Shown here: positions 63,713 through 64,000 of the stretch, in pieces
Layout: each line of letters begins with the position of its first letter
Position numbering within the stretch: the stretch's first letter is position 1
Source of the DNA: an uncultured Psychroserpens sp.
GTDB lineage: Bacteria; Bacteroidota; Bacteroidia; Flavobacteriales; Flavobacteriaceae
Length of the DNA stretch: 64,000 nt
Direction of reading: 5' to 3'
Assembly: GCF_947500255.1 (NCBI RefSeq)
Contig: NZ_CANMRL010000001.1
Span: 744,001-808,000 of the forward strand
Program-made: the position numbers and the translations under genes
Notes under the pieces: generated by a model
Told to the model about the DNA's origin: nothing
Databases searched by the model: none
The model's input: the letters and a program-made list of their open reading frames with translations, nothing else

Positions 63713-64000
63713 ATGAAAGCCCTTTATAGAACAATAGTATTTATTTTTTTATTCATGAGTTGCTCATTGGCTTTTTCGCAAGAGTTAAACCTTGATGATC
63801 CAAATATTATCTATAAAACTCCTGATGGCACTATACTTAGCAAACAAGAAGTAGAAGATATTAAAGAAAAAAAAACACCTTATAAAACATATAACAAACA
63901 GCTATCTAATGGAAAAACAGTTGTATATATTATCAAAGGAGAAGTCTTAAATGAAGCCCGGCAAAAACAATCAGAATCTCAAGATTGGATTAATAAATGG
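63713..64000 (+). CDS. Secreted protein, 5' part (runs off the window)
   Basis: An ATG at 63713, seven bases after the phosphatase gene, opens a frame that is still open at base 64000 (96 codons). It begins with a signal peptide (MKALYRTIVFIFLFMSCSLA, then FSQE) and continues DPNIIYKTPDGTILSKQEVE and TYNKQLSNGKTVVYIIKGEV. I cannot identify the family from this portion. It is probably co-transcribed with the phosphatase gene. Confidence 0.75.
   Translation, partial: MKALYRTIVFIFLFMSCSLAFSQELNLDDPNIIYKTPDGTILSKQEVEDIKEKKTPYKTYNKQLSNGKTVVYIIKGEVLNEARQKQSESQDWINKW

Noticed and set aside
1-64000. CRISPR arrays, tRNA or rRNA genes
   Set aside because: I saw no regularly spaced repeats, no cloverleaf-like segment with a CCA-type end and no rRNA core sequences on either strand.

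Overview
The window is AT-rich DNA from a member of the Bacteroidota, almost certainly a marine-type Flavobacteriaceae. The evidence is the gmk-nadD order, type IX secretion sorting tails (Por type A and gliding-type CHU_C), a GLPGLI-family protein, lipoprotein signal peptides with few charged residues, TANNTTTG-like promoter boxes instead of E. coli-like ones, and many secreted TlpA-like thioredoxins and class-C beta-lactamase-like serine hydrolases. The genus cannot be fixed from the sequence alone.

Positions 1 to about 23,300 look like ordinary chromosome. They hold the end of gmk, nadD, a small membrane protein, yraN, an AraC-type regulator next to a large serine hydrolase, a HEAT-repeat protein, an LD-carboxypeptidase, metG, two T9SS cargo proteins, a phosphodiesterase-TPR-sulfotransferase fusion preceded by an overlapping 48-codon gene, an AcuC/HDAC-like deacetylase, ppc, an MG2/plug-domain surface protein, an AraC gene followed by two promoter copies around a 50-codon Cys/His-rich ORF, an AhpD-like protein, a cupredoxin-like protein and a T9SS zinc protease. 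Three clear hairpin terminators mark gene ends.

At about 23,320 there is a 5'-truncated ssb gene, and from there to the end of the window the DNA looks accessory. It is packed with secreted hydrolases (five of the window's six class-C-like serine hydrolases, two alpha/beta esterases, an M61-like peptidase, a gluzincin-like protein, a histidine phosphatase), six TlpA-type thioredoxins, a paralogous family of LolA-like lipid-binding-fold proteins, a VCBS-repeat protein, T9SS cargo, two paralogous AraC regulators and LytTR-type signalling genes. Several decayed genes (ssb, an amidohydrolase, a LolA-like paralog, a small unknown ORF) show gene turnover.

The most striking feature of the accessory region is a 16-bp element, consensus AAGCAATAATnACCAC with an AAGCAACTTTAACCAC variant. 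I located it eleven times between 25.6 and 63.2 kb, plus at least one degenerate copy. It nearly always lies about 32 to 100 bp (mostly 45 to 60) ahead of the first gene of a transcription unit and in the same orientation, and often overlaps the stop codon of the preceding unit. Two copies lie 7 to 8 bp before the ATG of the two AraC paralogs, whose predicted recognition helices are almost identical. I infer one regulon of roughly 40 kb, in which these AraC proteins switch a secreted or envelope hydrolase and thioredoxin programme. A second signalling layer, made of a LytS-like kinase, a pseudokinase lacking the phospho-acceptor histidine, a LytTR response regulator and a membrane-bound LytTR protein, is embedded in it. 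Its biological purpose cannot be read from sequence.
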